Below are positions 10,023-19,310 of a DNA stretch of 35,934 bases, piece after piece. The stretch lies in assembly GCA_049999765.1 (NCBI GenBank), contig JBNGIQ010007204.1, positions 1 through 35,934 of the forward strand, in the 5' to 3' direction. The position numbers were made by a program, and so were the translations under genes. The notes below the pieces were generated by a model. It saw nothing but the letters and a program-made list of their open reading frames with translations. It searched no databases and had not been told where the DNA came from. The stretch's first letter is position 1. Every line of letters begins with the position of its first letter. Source of the stretch: Phaeoceros laevis. Lineage: Eukaryota > Anthocerotophyta > Anthocerotopsida > Notothyladales.

Positions 10023-10903
10023 GGACCTTTACGGACTGGCAGTTGGGGCAAATTTCGCGGCCCCAGTTGGGGCTCGAACTGCCTGAACTAGGCCAAATCC
10101 GCTAAAAACCGTCCCGGACAGGCGCTTGCAGTTGGTCCGTTCTCTCTCCTACGTGGCGCCGATGTGGTGCCGACGAACTGCGATGGATGGAATCTGGCTC
10201 TCAACTGCCTGGTTCGCGAAATCTTGAAAAGAAGCTCCAGTTGGGGCGAACTGGACCAGATTTCACAATTTCTGTCGACGGACGTTGGCATCCGTCTGTC
10301 AACGTCCTTCTCCTCCCTCATCCTCCCCCGCTTTTCTCGCGCCTAAGTTTTCGCTCAAAGCTTCCGCCATGGCTTCTACCAAGCGCGCCTCAGCTGCCTC
10401 CGACTCCGCTGCAACTGTTTCGGGTTCGACGCCGCCAGCAAAGTCCTCCCGTGCACCTGCTTGTAAGTGGAGCAAGCACAAGCTTGTTGCCCTGTGCGAA
10501 TGCAAAATTCAGGAGGCAGAGCTCCTGCAGACCGTGCAGGGTAGGGTTCATCATCTCCATTTCTTCTGCTTCACCCTCGCCATATCTCGTGCGCACCCAC
10601 CAGCACCCACAGTCAGGAAATTAGCACCCACCAGCACACACAGCCAGGAAATTTGTTGCAGCCTTCGGCACGGGGAGGAAGACTCCCTTCCAATCGTCGA
10701 TTCTCTCAGAAGTAACCAAAGGCCTAGCCGAACTGGACGAAATCCAATGTCCAATCCGGGAAGGGTTTTTTGCAGTTCAAGATTTCGGGGAGCCCAGTTC
10801 GTCAGATTTTGCTTAAAATTTTATTTTAGGTCTCGAACGGCACGAAATCCCGATCGAACTGTACTGGGGGAAATCCAGCCCAACTGCCAGTCCGTAAAGG
10901 TCC
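10023..10903 (+). mobile_element. 881-bp TIR element, Harbinger-like MITE or deletion derivative
   Basis: The ends are perfect inverted repeats of 25 bp beginning GGACCTTTACGGACTGGCAG (left 10023-10047, right complement 10879-10903). The outermost flanks are both CTA, a 3-bp duplication (or CCTAG if the first base belongs to the target). A 3-bp duplication and a GG start fit the PIF/Harbinger superfamily, and the carried trihelix-like exon agrees. No transposase remains, so the element would depend on a relative elsewhere. CAGTTGGGGC occurs at 10040, 10064 and 10238 as a subterminal repeat. Confidence 0.85.
10369..10540 (+). pseudogene. trihelix/Myb-like first exon carried by the TIR element
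   Basis: An ATG in good context (gccATGG at 10369) opens a frame with a Ser/Ala-rich N terminus. It is followed by a KWSKHKLVALCECK segment resembling helix 1 of the trihelix/SANT-type DNA-binding proteins encoded as the second gene of Harbinger transposons. A plausible splice donor (GTAGGG) follows at 10541, after which the similarity stops. The remaining helices are absent, so this is a truncated accessory gene. The assignment to the trihelix fold is a motif-level inference. Confidence 0.45.
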
Positions 10904-11199
10904 CTAGCTGCCGCCACTAGGGCATAACCGTTGACAAGTGATGTTGCGCCGTCACTTGTCGAAATAGGTCGGAAACAACGTGGGCCAGCCAGCGAGACCT
11001 ACGGCAGGCAAGCGCAACGGTTTTAGGTCCAAGTGCTGAGGATGCGCACTCAAAAATCTTGTGTCTTCGTGGAATACATTGTAAGTGGATGGTGTGTGAG
11101 TGTGGAGCCTGAAAGGATTGTCCCAAGGTGCACCTATAGCGTGTAACCTCAAGAGCTTTGTGCATGTATTGCGTGAGGTCCATAGCTTTATCCGATGCA
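10904..11199. other. intergenic spacer between TIR element and direct repeat
   Basis: No gene is seen. The only structure is a hairpin with 9-bp perfect arms, GACAAGTGA (10933-10941) and TCACTTGTC (10952-10960), around a 10-nt loop. The stretch lies between the inserted TIR element and copy 2 of the direct repeat. Confidence 0.5.
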
Positions 11200-11298
11200 T
11201 GTCGAACGGCTAAATGGATGCAGAATATGGCGGGAGCTGCCCATGAGGTGATTAGCAAGGATGCTTGCCACGTGTCAGACTTATCTCATGTCGCGACA
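11200..11298 (+). repeat. 98-bp direct repeat, copy 2
   Basis: This is the partner of 9796-9893 at about 88% identity and in the same orientation. Its 33-codon frame is also open. The TIR element lies between the two copies but does not abut either, so the duplication is not the element's target site. Confidence 0.9.
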
Positions 11299-12005
11299 CG
11301 TACGAATGTGTCTGAAACAAATGGTTAACCGTGAAACTTGATTTAACTTTTTAAATAAAAAAGCACTGCGCGTGTCAAGAGTGTGGGCCGTTTGCCACCC
11401 TCCCACCTTTCCAGGGTTTGCTGGGCGGCTGCCACTCTCCAACCTTTGCTGGTGGCTGCAAGACCAGCCCCACCAAGCCCCCCCACACCCTCCAACCCGC
11501 TCCACTAAGATATCCTATCTAACAATAAATTAAAATAAATATTTAAGTGTAATTAGAAAAATTTAGAAAGTAAACATGACTAGAACGGGGTGCACAAGGC
11601 CTCCGTCCTAGGGTTTTGGGAGTCACACGTCCCGGGAAGCAAAGTTGCATGCCTCAAAACGGAATATTCAATCAAAGTACATGCTCTTCCTTTAGTGGTT
11701 AAGTTTACACACCACTAGGCCCTTCTAGGGCCATATTATAATAATTATACAAGTATTTTTAATACCAAATGTGTTACACACGCTTAGGAAGCCAGCTAAT
11801 ATTAAAAGCCTCCAAAAAATGCATCATTCGAAACAAAACTCTCACCAAAATAATTCTTGGTAACAGTCCATGAATGAATGAATGAATTTCGATGATTTGG
11901 GCTCGTGCCAACCATGCAGCAAATCGATCGTCCATGAGATATTTGTAGTTTCCTCTTGTTTATATGACTTTATTTTTACTAAATTTCATTTCAACTAATT
12001 TTGCA
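11299..12005. other. AT-rich intergenic stretch, no gene
   Basis: From about 11500 to 12005 the sequence is AT-rich, with TAAATTAAAATAAATATTT-type runs and a short GAATGAATGAATGAAT microsatellite near 11870. A block at 11340-11510 is C-rich on the plus strand. No transposon ends or coding sequence were recognised. Confidence 0.45.
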
Positions 12006-12013
12006 CTTCCAAC
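12006..12013. repeat. hAT target-site duplication, left
   Basis: CTTCCAAC is exactly repeated at 15503-15510, immediately outside the two transposon ends. Eight base pairs is the duplication length of hAT elements. Confidence 0.93.
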
Positions 12014-12662
12014 CAGGGTTTCTGGGTAACGCGAAATCTCGATAGATTACGAGTTACCGATGGACGTGCGCTTCCGATGCTTACGGGGCGCGTTACTTAT
12101 AGGGTTTAGGTAACTTTTTTAACTTTGAAGGTGAATCAAATTTACTACGACTAAAAAAAGGTTTTTAGCATCGCTTGAGATCCTTCTTGCGCGACTCGCA
12201 ACTCGCGCTGCCAGAATAAGCACCCGATGCGGCATGCGGGGTGCGCGCGTTCCCCCTTTGGCCACGACATGCTGAGCCACGAATTCTTAAAAGCTCCTTG
12301 GTAGGGTGTTGCCGAAATAGCCATCGTCCTAAATGCTCCTCCTGAAGATTGCAGCTGAAATAGGCATCGTCAGGCTGCATGTGGATGGCGATCATGCAGC
12401 TTGTGGAGGACAGATGCTACTCGGATTGCAACTGCTAGCCTAATCATTTCAGGGAGAGTAGTTGCCACCAATCTGGCAGGGACATAAGCATGCGAAGGAG
12501 CGGCAGCTTGGTGCAAAGGGGATGTCCCCAAGGCTACTTAAGCAGCTTCGATTCACAATCTTCTCAATTCAGGCTTTCGTTGCCCTCTGTCATGCTTTCT
12601 GCCACAGCCCCCTCTTCTTCTTGCCGTCCTGCTGACCCATTTGCTTTCTTCTCTGTGCCCAG

Positions 12663-13480
12663 GATGCCTCGCACTGAAGATTTAACTTGGGGGAACTATG
12701 AGGAACAGGAGCGATATGCTTCTGGTGGTGGGACTCGTAAAGTTAAGTGTAGACATTGTAGCTTGGTCATGTGTGGGGGATTGGCTCGGTACAGAGTGGG
12801 GGATTCCTCGGGATTCCTCGGTATGTGGGGGATTCCTCGGTATGTGGGGGATTCCTCGGTACAGAGGGAAAGGATGTGAAGCTGTTCCTCTAGAAGTGGC
12901 TAGTGCTATGAGAGAGCATTTGAATGCTCAGCCAGCAGAAGGAAGTGATTCTCGGAAGAGGGGTAGGAACATTGTGGCAGGGTAATGGGACGTGCGCTTC
13001 CGACAACGCACACCAAGGATGCTGCATACCTGGCTGGGTTGATCACTGAGGTTATCGAGGATGTAGGGCTAGAGAAAGTCGTGCAGGTTATCATCGACAA
13101 TGCTTCAGCATGTATTGCTGCTTGTGATTTGGTGACTCGCCGCTTTCCAAATATTCCTCGCACGCCATGTGCTTGCCATTACTTAAACTTGCTTCTCAAA
13201 GACATGTGGAAGCTCGAGTGATGAAGCCTCTCCTTCAGCAGACTTCAGACCTGGTGTACTTCTTTCGGGAGGGTGATGCTATGTCAGCTATGATGAGGCA
13301 ACGGTCACCGAGGTTAAAGTTGGTGAAACCTGTGAAAACCATGTTTGGAACTCAATTTGTCATGGTGCATTGTGTCGTGCAAGGGCATGTAGCCAAGACA
13401 TCACGTCGAAAGAACACAACAAAATACCCTCTAATCACCATGCTAGTGACATTTATGCAAGCTCAAAGCTGAAAAGCGAA
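12663..13480 (+). pseudogene. hAT transposase, N-terminal part (BED finger and DUF659-like), broken
   Basis: A likely start ATG at 12663 is followed by a BED-type zinc finger segment (KCRHCSLVMCGG, with the C-x2-C pair). The histidine half of the finger has been replaced by a 20-bp minisatellite. The frame shifts there and then continues as GKGCEAVPLEVASAMREHL. After a junction near 12985-13005, a second piece (about 13005-13380) reads as the catalytic-core region seen in plant DUF659/hAT proteins: HTKDAAYLAGLI, VVQVIIDNASAC (aspartate of the DDE triad context) and PCACHYLNLLL. Frameshifts near 13215 and the loss of sequence at 12985 inactivate it. Confidence 0.87.
12797..12867. repeat. 20-bp minisatellite within the BED finger
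   Basis: The unit GTATGTGGGGGATTCCTCGG occurs about 3.5 times with a partial first copy. The array sits where the BED finger's histidines should be encoded, and its length shifts the reading frame, so it probably disabled the transposase. Confidence 0.9.
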
Positions 13481-14165
13481 CTGCTGGCCACAGCACGTTG
13501 TGGGCATGTGAAAAGACACTCACAAATACGCATGTAACGAAATGAACAAAAATCAGTAACCTCACTTTGTTACGATTTTAAACGCTTGCTTGAATGAACG
13601 CAAGAAAATGCAAATAAGGCGTGTTTGAAGGAATGCGGGTGAACTGCAAGTAACGTGTGTTTGAATGAACCCGTGAATGGGGAGCCCTGCTTCGGTCCAG
13701 GTGATCGTGTGCGCAAGATCTCGATGAATAGCAGTTTGATTACGCATGAAGCGTGACAGCCAAAGACAACAAGAGCGTAGCTCCTAACGTGACAATGGAG
13801 CTTGCAAAGACTGCAAGCCCTAGCGGCAGTCTCCCGCTTAAGCACGTGCCCCTCTCTCCTGTTGCTCACACGCCAAGGAGCTAGAAGGCCACAGCCACTT
13901 GAATGCCGGGAGACCGAGAGCCGCAAATCTAACTAGAATCCCGCTGGATGGAGGCTGCAGCACATGTCTGGACAAAAGCTCATAAAGAGCTGCAAAAAGA
14001 AGTCTAAAACCAGCTAATTACCCGGCGTTAAGGCCACGCAGGCACCAGTAAAAGCAAAAGCATCCTGACAGCACTAAAGCGGCAGGCTAACCTGAATGGC
14101 ATGAACCCATGACCTGCATTACTCAGCTAGGAATGAACATGTCATGTCAATCGCTTGTTCAGATA
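13381..14165. other. probable nested insertion in the hAT transposase gene
   Basis: Transposase similarity stops near 13380 and resumes near 14175, while the protein families are continuous at this point. The intervening 0.75-0.8 kb has no transposase similarity. It contains a degenerate repeat of about 36-40 bp at 13583-13680 built on a TTGAATGAAC word. I could not find clean ends or a target duplication, so it could also be an intron of unusual size for this locus. No protein family was recognised in it. Confidence 0.5.
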
Positions 14166-14174
14166 ACGTACTAC

Positions 14175-15093
14175 AATGGCATCAATTGTTGTATCTCAAG
14201 AGTGGGCTGATTAGCACCATAGGCTGCCTAGTGTTGCTGACCGAGATGCAGCCAGTCATTGGCGTTCTCTAATTCTAGATGATAGCTACTGGGAAAGATT
14301 GGAGTTTGTGAAGGATGTGTGTGCACCTTTTTTTTACTTGCTGTGGAAGGTGGATGGGGTTGGTAAGGTCATGGGTGAGGTTTTCATACAGATGCGCACC
14401 ATCCTGTCAGAGTTGAGTACTAAGATTGATCAAGAGGCTTCACAGGAGAGGAGGTCTAGGCTGGAGCATGTCCACAGTCTTGCTAAGGAGCGATGGGGTA
14501 TGTTGCATAGGCCAATCCATGCTGTGGCCTACCTTTTAAATCCGAAGTATGAGTTGATGCAAACTGGACAAAGAGACTTGTCATTTGTTGCACAAGGCTG
14601 GAGCTCTTTCTTGAGCATGTACTGTGGTACTACCATTGAAGGCCAGATTCTGTTTAGAAAGTTACAGGACCAGTTAGAAGTCTACCGCTTGAGTGCAGGG
14701 GTATTTGGTGCAGTACAAGCCAAAGTTGACCGGCTAATAGTGTCAGCTAGGAGATGGTGGCAAAGCCATGGAATTGAGGTCAAGGGGTTACAGACTTTAG
14801 CTATCAGGATTTTGGGACATGTATCTTCAAATAGTGCTGCGGAGAGGAATTGGAGCAGCTATGGATGGATACACAGCCGGGCCAAGAACATGCTCTTACC
14901 AAAGAAAGCTGAAACCTTTGTATATGTGCATGCAAACCTACGTGTACTTTCTCAGATGGATGACAATCACATGGCAATCCGGCAGGCCTTGGTAGCTCAC
15001 AGGCACGAGGTGGAGGACACTCCAGGAGGGTTGGCGCTTCTTGAGGAGTCGGATCTAATTGACATGTGGTGGATGAAGGCGTCGAGATGGTAG
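14175..15093 (+). pseudogene. hAT transposase, C-terminal part with dimerisation domain
   Basis: The frame begins VVSQEWA near 14187, has a stop near 14210, and is then open from about 14213 to 15093. It contains DDSYWERLEFVKDVCAP and VDGVGKVMGEVF, typical of the hAT region before the insertion domain's end. The hAT C-terminal dimerisation motif follows: WWQSHG, LAIRILGHVSSNSAAERNWS and IHSRAKNML near 14755-14900. The TAG at 15091 ends the frame. The last 264 codons from the ATG at 14299 are intact, but without the N-terminal half the protein cannot transpose. Confidence 0.93.
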
Positions 15094-15502
15094 GAGGTAC
15101 ATTTTTTTTATACTACTCATTAGTGTCTTGTACTGCAGCAATGGTGATGCGGCGTAATGTAGCGATGTGGCTTGCTGTTCCAGGTACTGGAGGAGTTACG
15201 CTTGAAGGTACTCAAGGAATGACTTTTGAAGACCCCCCTAAAGACTCAGTGGATGATGAGTTTTCATGAGCTTTAGTAGATGGACGGTAGATTGACATTT
15301 ATGTAGTGTTATTTACACGCCATTTGAGTGCCAAGTGATTATGAAATGATATGATCAAAACGTTTCTTTATCTACTACAACGTTTCTTTACCCCATGAAC
15401 GTTTCATTAAACCCTGAAACGTTTAGGGTTACCCTAAACACAAATAAATAACGCGTTCCTAAAGTTGGGAAAGGAACGCGTAAGCGGTCTGCAGAAACCT
15501 TG

Positions 15503-15510
15503 CTTCCAAC
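15503..15510. repeat. hAT target-site duplication, right
   Basis: CTTCCAAC is identical to 12006-12013 and directly follows the CAGAAACCTTG end of the transposon. Confidence 0.93.
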
Positions 15511-16526
15511 TATATATCTTGCATAAATGCAATAGATAAGGAAAAGATAGATGGAAAATTGGGCATAACCCTGCCGAAGTCTTTGGCACTTATCACTACC
15601 AAGTTATTACCTCGACGATAGTGATTGTAGGTCCATCACGACCTCTGGATGGTTCCAGCCTAGCTAGGTAGACTAAACTGGGCAGAATCCGACGCCACAG
15701 CCGGCAAAAACAGTTAGCCAAAAACCTGGGTCGTAATAGAAATAGAGACGCCTGTCTCATACAGCTGCAGGATGCACTGCTGGGTGGGCGGATTCCCTGC
15801 GTTGGGGACCCTGGAGACCCTACTTGTGGCAAAGCCGACGAACATAACATTGGTAGGTCATTAAAAGGTCTGGAGACCTCCTGCCCATGGTCTGTAAGCT
15901 ACGTGCCCTCCATAGTTTGTGCCGCTGTCCCCATGTACACGCCATAGACATCCGACTTCAGTTGCTTCTAAGCAAACCAAACTAAAAAGGAGGAAAATGA
16001 CCTTCTTCCTCTTGTATTGGCGGCCATTCTGCAATCCTCCAATGGATTAATGGACCAGGCTCCCAAACTTCAACACGCATCTCAAATCGAGACCCACCCT
16101 TCACCATGTGCGAGTCTGAGCCTCACGTCACAAACGGCCATAGATATGGACACTGAAAGAGGAGCATGGATCCACTGACCTCTTTAGTATGGCCAGCTCC
16201 ATGGCACCCTAGCTCCTCGAAGGAGGGAGGAGGCAGGAGGGGGCACCTCGCTCCATGGATCTATCACCTGCTGCTCCAGCCCATAATGCTCCAGCTTCAC
16301 TTTGTATGCAGCCTCGAAGCGATATGATCCATCCATGCACACAAGTTTGTAAACGATCAGGTGAATGTGTAGCAGCTGCTGTGGGGAGGTCAGGTCCTTG
16401 ACGAGCATATAAGGCCCACAAGGCCCATCGAGCCCCATATATGTTCTACCAGCTGCCCGAGATGGGTATTCACCAAACCCCAAGGACCTGCTTGCCTGTA
16501 AGTTGCCGCAAAAGGGATACGACCTC
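15511..16526. other. intergenic / 3' region of the receptor gene
   Basis: No gene is supported. Minus-strand open frames at 15596-15850 and 16184-16483 have no recognisable domain. The second lies directly downstream of the receptor stop codon (16527) and may be partly its 3' untranslated region. Confidence 0.45.
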
Positions 16527-19310
16527 TTATTGAATATCCTTCAAGAGCAATACCACTTGTTGCATCGAGGGCCTCTTAATAGGTGATTCTGCGGTGCACA
16601 GGTACCCTATTCTCAGAGCCTCTAACATTTCAGGCAATGGCCCTTTGCTCGTGAGCTTCCAATCCAAAGCTCTATAGCCATGGTTGTCACGAATCAGAGA
16701 TCGTACCCAGCCCACTAGACTGCCCCCACAACTGTCGAAGTTTCTATGCCCAACTGGTCGCTTCCCTGTGACGAGCTCCAGCAGGACGACCCCGAAGCTG
16801 TACACATCTCCTCTGGGGCTTGCTCTGGATGTCTGGTTGTACTCCGGAGGCACATATCCAGGGGTATTCCCAACACCCGCCCAGTCTTGATCTCCTCTTG
16901 CTGCCCTCAAACTGGGCAGTCCACAATCAGCAAGGTAGGGTTCATGGTCCACGTCCAGCAAAATGTTGCTTGCCTTGACGTTGGTGTGAACAATGTGGGG
17001 TGAGCAAGCATGGTGCAAAAACGATAAAGCCCGAGCAAGCCCCAGCGCGATTCTGTGTCTCGTCTCCCATCCTAGACTATCCCCACAAGCATCTCCCTCC
17101 AATTGCTCCCATGTGTCCTTGCTCCAGTCCTCTGTGTTCGAGATCCCTTCCGGTAAATCATGCAGTTTACTGTGCACATCCCCATTTGTGATGAAGTCGT
17201 GAACCAATATCCGCTCTCTCCCTGCCACACAGTATCCTAGCAGCGGCACTATGTTTGTGTGCTTCACTCTGCCAAGGGCCTCCAACTGGGCCCCTGCTTC
17301 CTTCTCCGACCGCGAACCCACTTTGTCTGTAACAATCCTGATAGCTACAAGCAGGCCATTTGGCAAATACCCTCTGTACATGGGACCATACATCCCCTCC
17401 GCGATCTGACTTTCCTTGCTGAAATAGGAGGTAGCTGCAAAAAGATCTGCCAGAGTGAGACGAAGAAGCGGTTTCTCAAACAGCACCACAGGCACCGAGT
17501 TCGGGTCTCTCACTGCTGCCATCCAAGATCCTGCTTCCATGTGCAGGGTGAGGGACTCATGGCCAGACAGCTGACGCATAGTCCTTGAAGAAGCCTCCGG
17601 AACGGCCATACCACCCGCTGACTTTGCCTTCCTGGCTACTTTTGCTAGCCAGCATACAGCAGCAACCGCTACCAGCACAGCAACAACACCCCCCGCTATA
17701 ACTCCGATTAGGACTGCAGTCTTCAAACCATACCTTTCGTGCGGCATGGGAGCTGCTACCCTCCTGTCCTCGGAGCCTCTTGTAGGCGCACCAGCAGGTG
17801 GAGGCACCATGTCCTCTCGACAGCTCCCATAGCAAAGACGGAGGTTGCCCTCGAAGTAGGATTCGTTGAACTTGAACCATTCTTCAGGTATGGGTCCGCT
17901 GAGGTTGTTGTGAGACAGGTCGAGGCTGCTAAGCGAAGTAAGGCCACCAAGTTGCCAAGGAATAACGCCCTCGAGGCAATTGCGTGACAGATCGAGTTTG
18001 GTGAGATTTGATAGCCTACCCAGTTCGCTTGGTATCCAACCACTCACATGGTTGCCAGACATATTCAGGCTGCTCAACGCAGTAAGATTGCCGAGCTGAG
18101 AAGGGATAGAGCCCTGCAGACTATTGTCTGAGAGATCAAGACGGATCAGCTTCGATAGGCCACCCAGTTCGGCGGGTATCCAGCCAGAGAGATTGTTGCG
18201 TGCGAGATCCAAAGCTTCAAGGTTTATGAACTTGCCCACGTCAGGAGGAACAACGCCGCCCACAAAACTTGAACCCAGGTCTAGGTAAGTCAGATTCACA
18301 AGGTTGAAGATCCGAGGGAACGTACCAGCAGAGAAGTTACTCCCAGAGATGCTAATGAACTCAAGTGCCGAGAAGCTGGCAAGATTGGAAGGGAACAAGG
18401 CAGCACCTAGCCCTGGATTTGAGGATAGGTCGAGATACTCCAGGGATAGCCAGCTCTTTGGAAGGTGAGAAACTACATCCTGCAGTTTATTGACACTAAG
18501 ATCTAGAGCTTTCAGACCGCCTACTAGACTGCCTCTAGGCAATCCTCCAGACAAACTATTGTTTGACAGCGAAAGAAATGCCAGGTTGTTAAGCCTTGAG
18601 ATGTTGGGCACCGGACCGGTTAGCAAGTTGCTCGAAAAGTCCGCCGCACGAAGATTAAATAGGTCACCCAGCGCACCTGGAATGGTACCTGTGAGTTGCG
18701 CATCCGACAAATCCAGACTCCGGAGACCGGTACAGTTGAACAGCTCGGGAGGGATAGCTCCACCAAGTGGGTTCCTGCCAATATGCAAAAACTGTAGGCT
18801 GGCCAAACGCCCAATTCTTGCAGGGACTGGTCCGCGCAGCCCATTCCCGGAAAGATCCAGCCTACGAAGTGACCGGGCCATACCTATCGAATTCGACAAG
18901 TTGCCGCTCAACCTATTGTTGGAGAGGTCCAGTGTACTTAGGTTTTTAAGGGCCCATACATCCTCTGGAATGGAACCCAAAAGGGAGTTCTGTGACAGGT
19001 TGAGATATTCAAGCGCCTTCAGATTTCCCAGTGTGCCCACCGGAATATTCCCATTCAGACCGGCTCCAGATATGGTTAGCTTCCTAATGCGCCTTTCTCC
19101 ATTCCACTTCGGCACATACCTGCACTGTACCCACGACCTGTTACATGGATTGGCCCCCTCCCCTGTATCAAGCGCCTGATTGATGAGAAAGGCGTTGAGG
19201 CTAGCATAGTCCAGGTCCAGACTGCTGGGCGGAGCGGGTGACTGAGCTCTGCATTTCTTAAGCTGCACAACCACCAACAACAGACAAAAACTTGCAAGGA
19301 GACGTGCCAT
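16527..19310 (-). CDS. LRR receptor-like protein with pseudokinase domain (At2g24230/At5g58150-like)
   Basis: This is an intronless membrane receptor of 927 residues. I chose the ATG at 19308-19310 because it begins a clean signal peptide (about residues 1-22). An upstream in-frame ATG at 19391 would add 27 residues before it. The ectodomain has a C-x(n)-W-x2-C N-cap and about 17 plant-type leucine-rich repeats (residues 77-478). A membrane helix lies at 531-555 and a kinase-like domain at about 632-927. The LFEKPLL juxtamembrane and LHDLP and EDWSKDTWE segments match the Arabidopsis At2g24230 group. Catalytic features are lost: the VAIK lysine is Arg658, the alpha-C glutamate is Gln675, HRD reads HTN (775-777), and DFG reads DCG (795-797). 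It probably signals through partners rather than by phosphotransfer. The gene is head-to-head with TPP2, about 1.3 kb away. The ligand is unknown. Confidence 0.96.
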   Translation of the reverse strand: MARLLASFCLLLVVVQLKKCRAQSPAPPSSLDLDYASLNAFLINQALDTGEGANPCNRSWVQCRYVPKWNGERRIRKLTISGAGLNGNIPVGTLGNLKALEYLNLSQNSLLGSIPEDVWALKNLSTLDLSNNRLSGNLSNSIGMARSLRRLDLSGNGLRGPVPARIGRLASLQFLHIGRNPLGGAIPPELFNCTGLRSLDLSDAQLTGTIPGALGDLFNLRAADFSSNLLTGPVPNISRLNNLAFLSLSNNSLSGGLPRGSLVGGLKALDLSVNKLQDVVSHLPKSWLSLEYLDLSSNPGLGAALFPSNLASFSALEFISISGSNFSAGTFPRIFNLVNLTYLDLGSSFVGGVVPPDVGKFINLEALDLARNNLSGWIPAELGGLSKLIRLDLSDNSLQGSIPSQLGNLTALSSLNMSGNHVSGWIPSELGRLSNLTKLDLSRNCLEGVIPWQLGGLTSLSSLDLSHNNLSGPIPEEWFKFNESYFEGNLRLCYGSCREDMVPPPAGAPTRGSEDRRVAAPMPHERYGLKTAVLIGVIAGGVVAVLVAVAAVCWLAKVARKAKSAGGMAVPEASSRTMRQLSGHESLTLHMEAGSWMAAVRDPNSVPVVLFEKPLLRLTLADLFAATSYFSKESQIAEGMYGPMYRGYLPNGLLVAIRIVTDKVGSRSEKEAGAQLEALGRVKHTNIVPLLGYCVAGRERILVHDFITNGDVHSKLHDLPEGISNTEDWSKDTWEQLEGDACGDSLGWETRHRIALGLARALSFLHHACSPHIVHTNVKASNILLDVDHEPYLADCGLPSLRAARGDQDWAGVGNTPGYVPPEYNQTSRASPRGDVYSFGVVLLELVTGKRPVGHRNFDSCGGSLVGWVRSLIRDNHGYRALDWKLTSKGPLPEMLEALRIGYLCTAESPIKRPSMQQVVLLLKDIQ

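Larger units (their letters stand above)
12014..15502 (+). mobile_element. hAT transposon, 3.49 kb, complete ends, broken transposase
   Basis: The element is flanked by the exact 8-bp duplication CTTCCAAC. It starts CAGGGTTTCTGG and ends (complement) CAAGGTTTCTGC, 12-bp inverted repeats with two mismatches and the CA-G-G start of hAT ends. Subterminal inverted words (GTAACGCG at 12026-12033 with CGCGTTAC at 12089-12096; ACGCGTTCC at 15451-15459 with GGAACGCGT at 15473-15481) resemble transposase-binding arrays. Inside are plus-strand fragments of a BED-finger, DUF659-type and hAT C-terminal-domain transposase, interrupted by a minisatellite and by a roughly 0.75-kb insertion. The exact target duplication suggests insertion more recent than that of the gypsy remnant. 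Confidence 0.93.

Noticed and set aside
13570-13926. Minus-strand 118-codon frame inside the hAT element
   Set aside because: It covers a degenerate tandem repeat and has no similarity to known proteins; probably chance.
14085-14135. A second tRNA-like sequence on the minus strand (TAGCTGAG and GGTTCATGCC words)
   Set aside because: The two boxes are too close together and the B box is imperfect; no cloverleaf.
15362-15440. Telomere-type TTTAGGG/CCCTAAA words and repeated AACGTTTC near the hAT right end
   Set aside because: Only single copies of the telomere word occur; they are better read as hAT subterminal sequence than as an interstitial telomere.
18490-19179. Plus-strand 229-codon frame antisense to the receptor gene
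   Set aside because: It is a shadow of the periodic leucine-rich-repeat codons on the minus strand.
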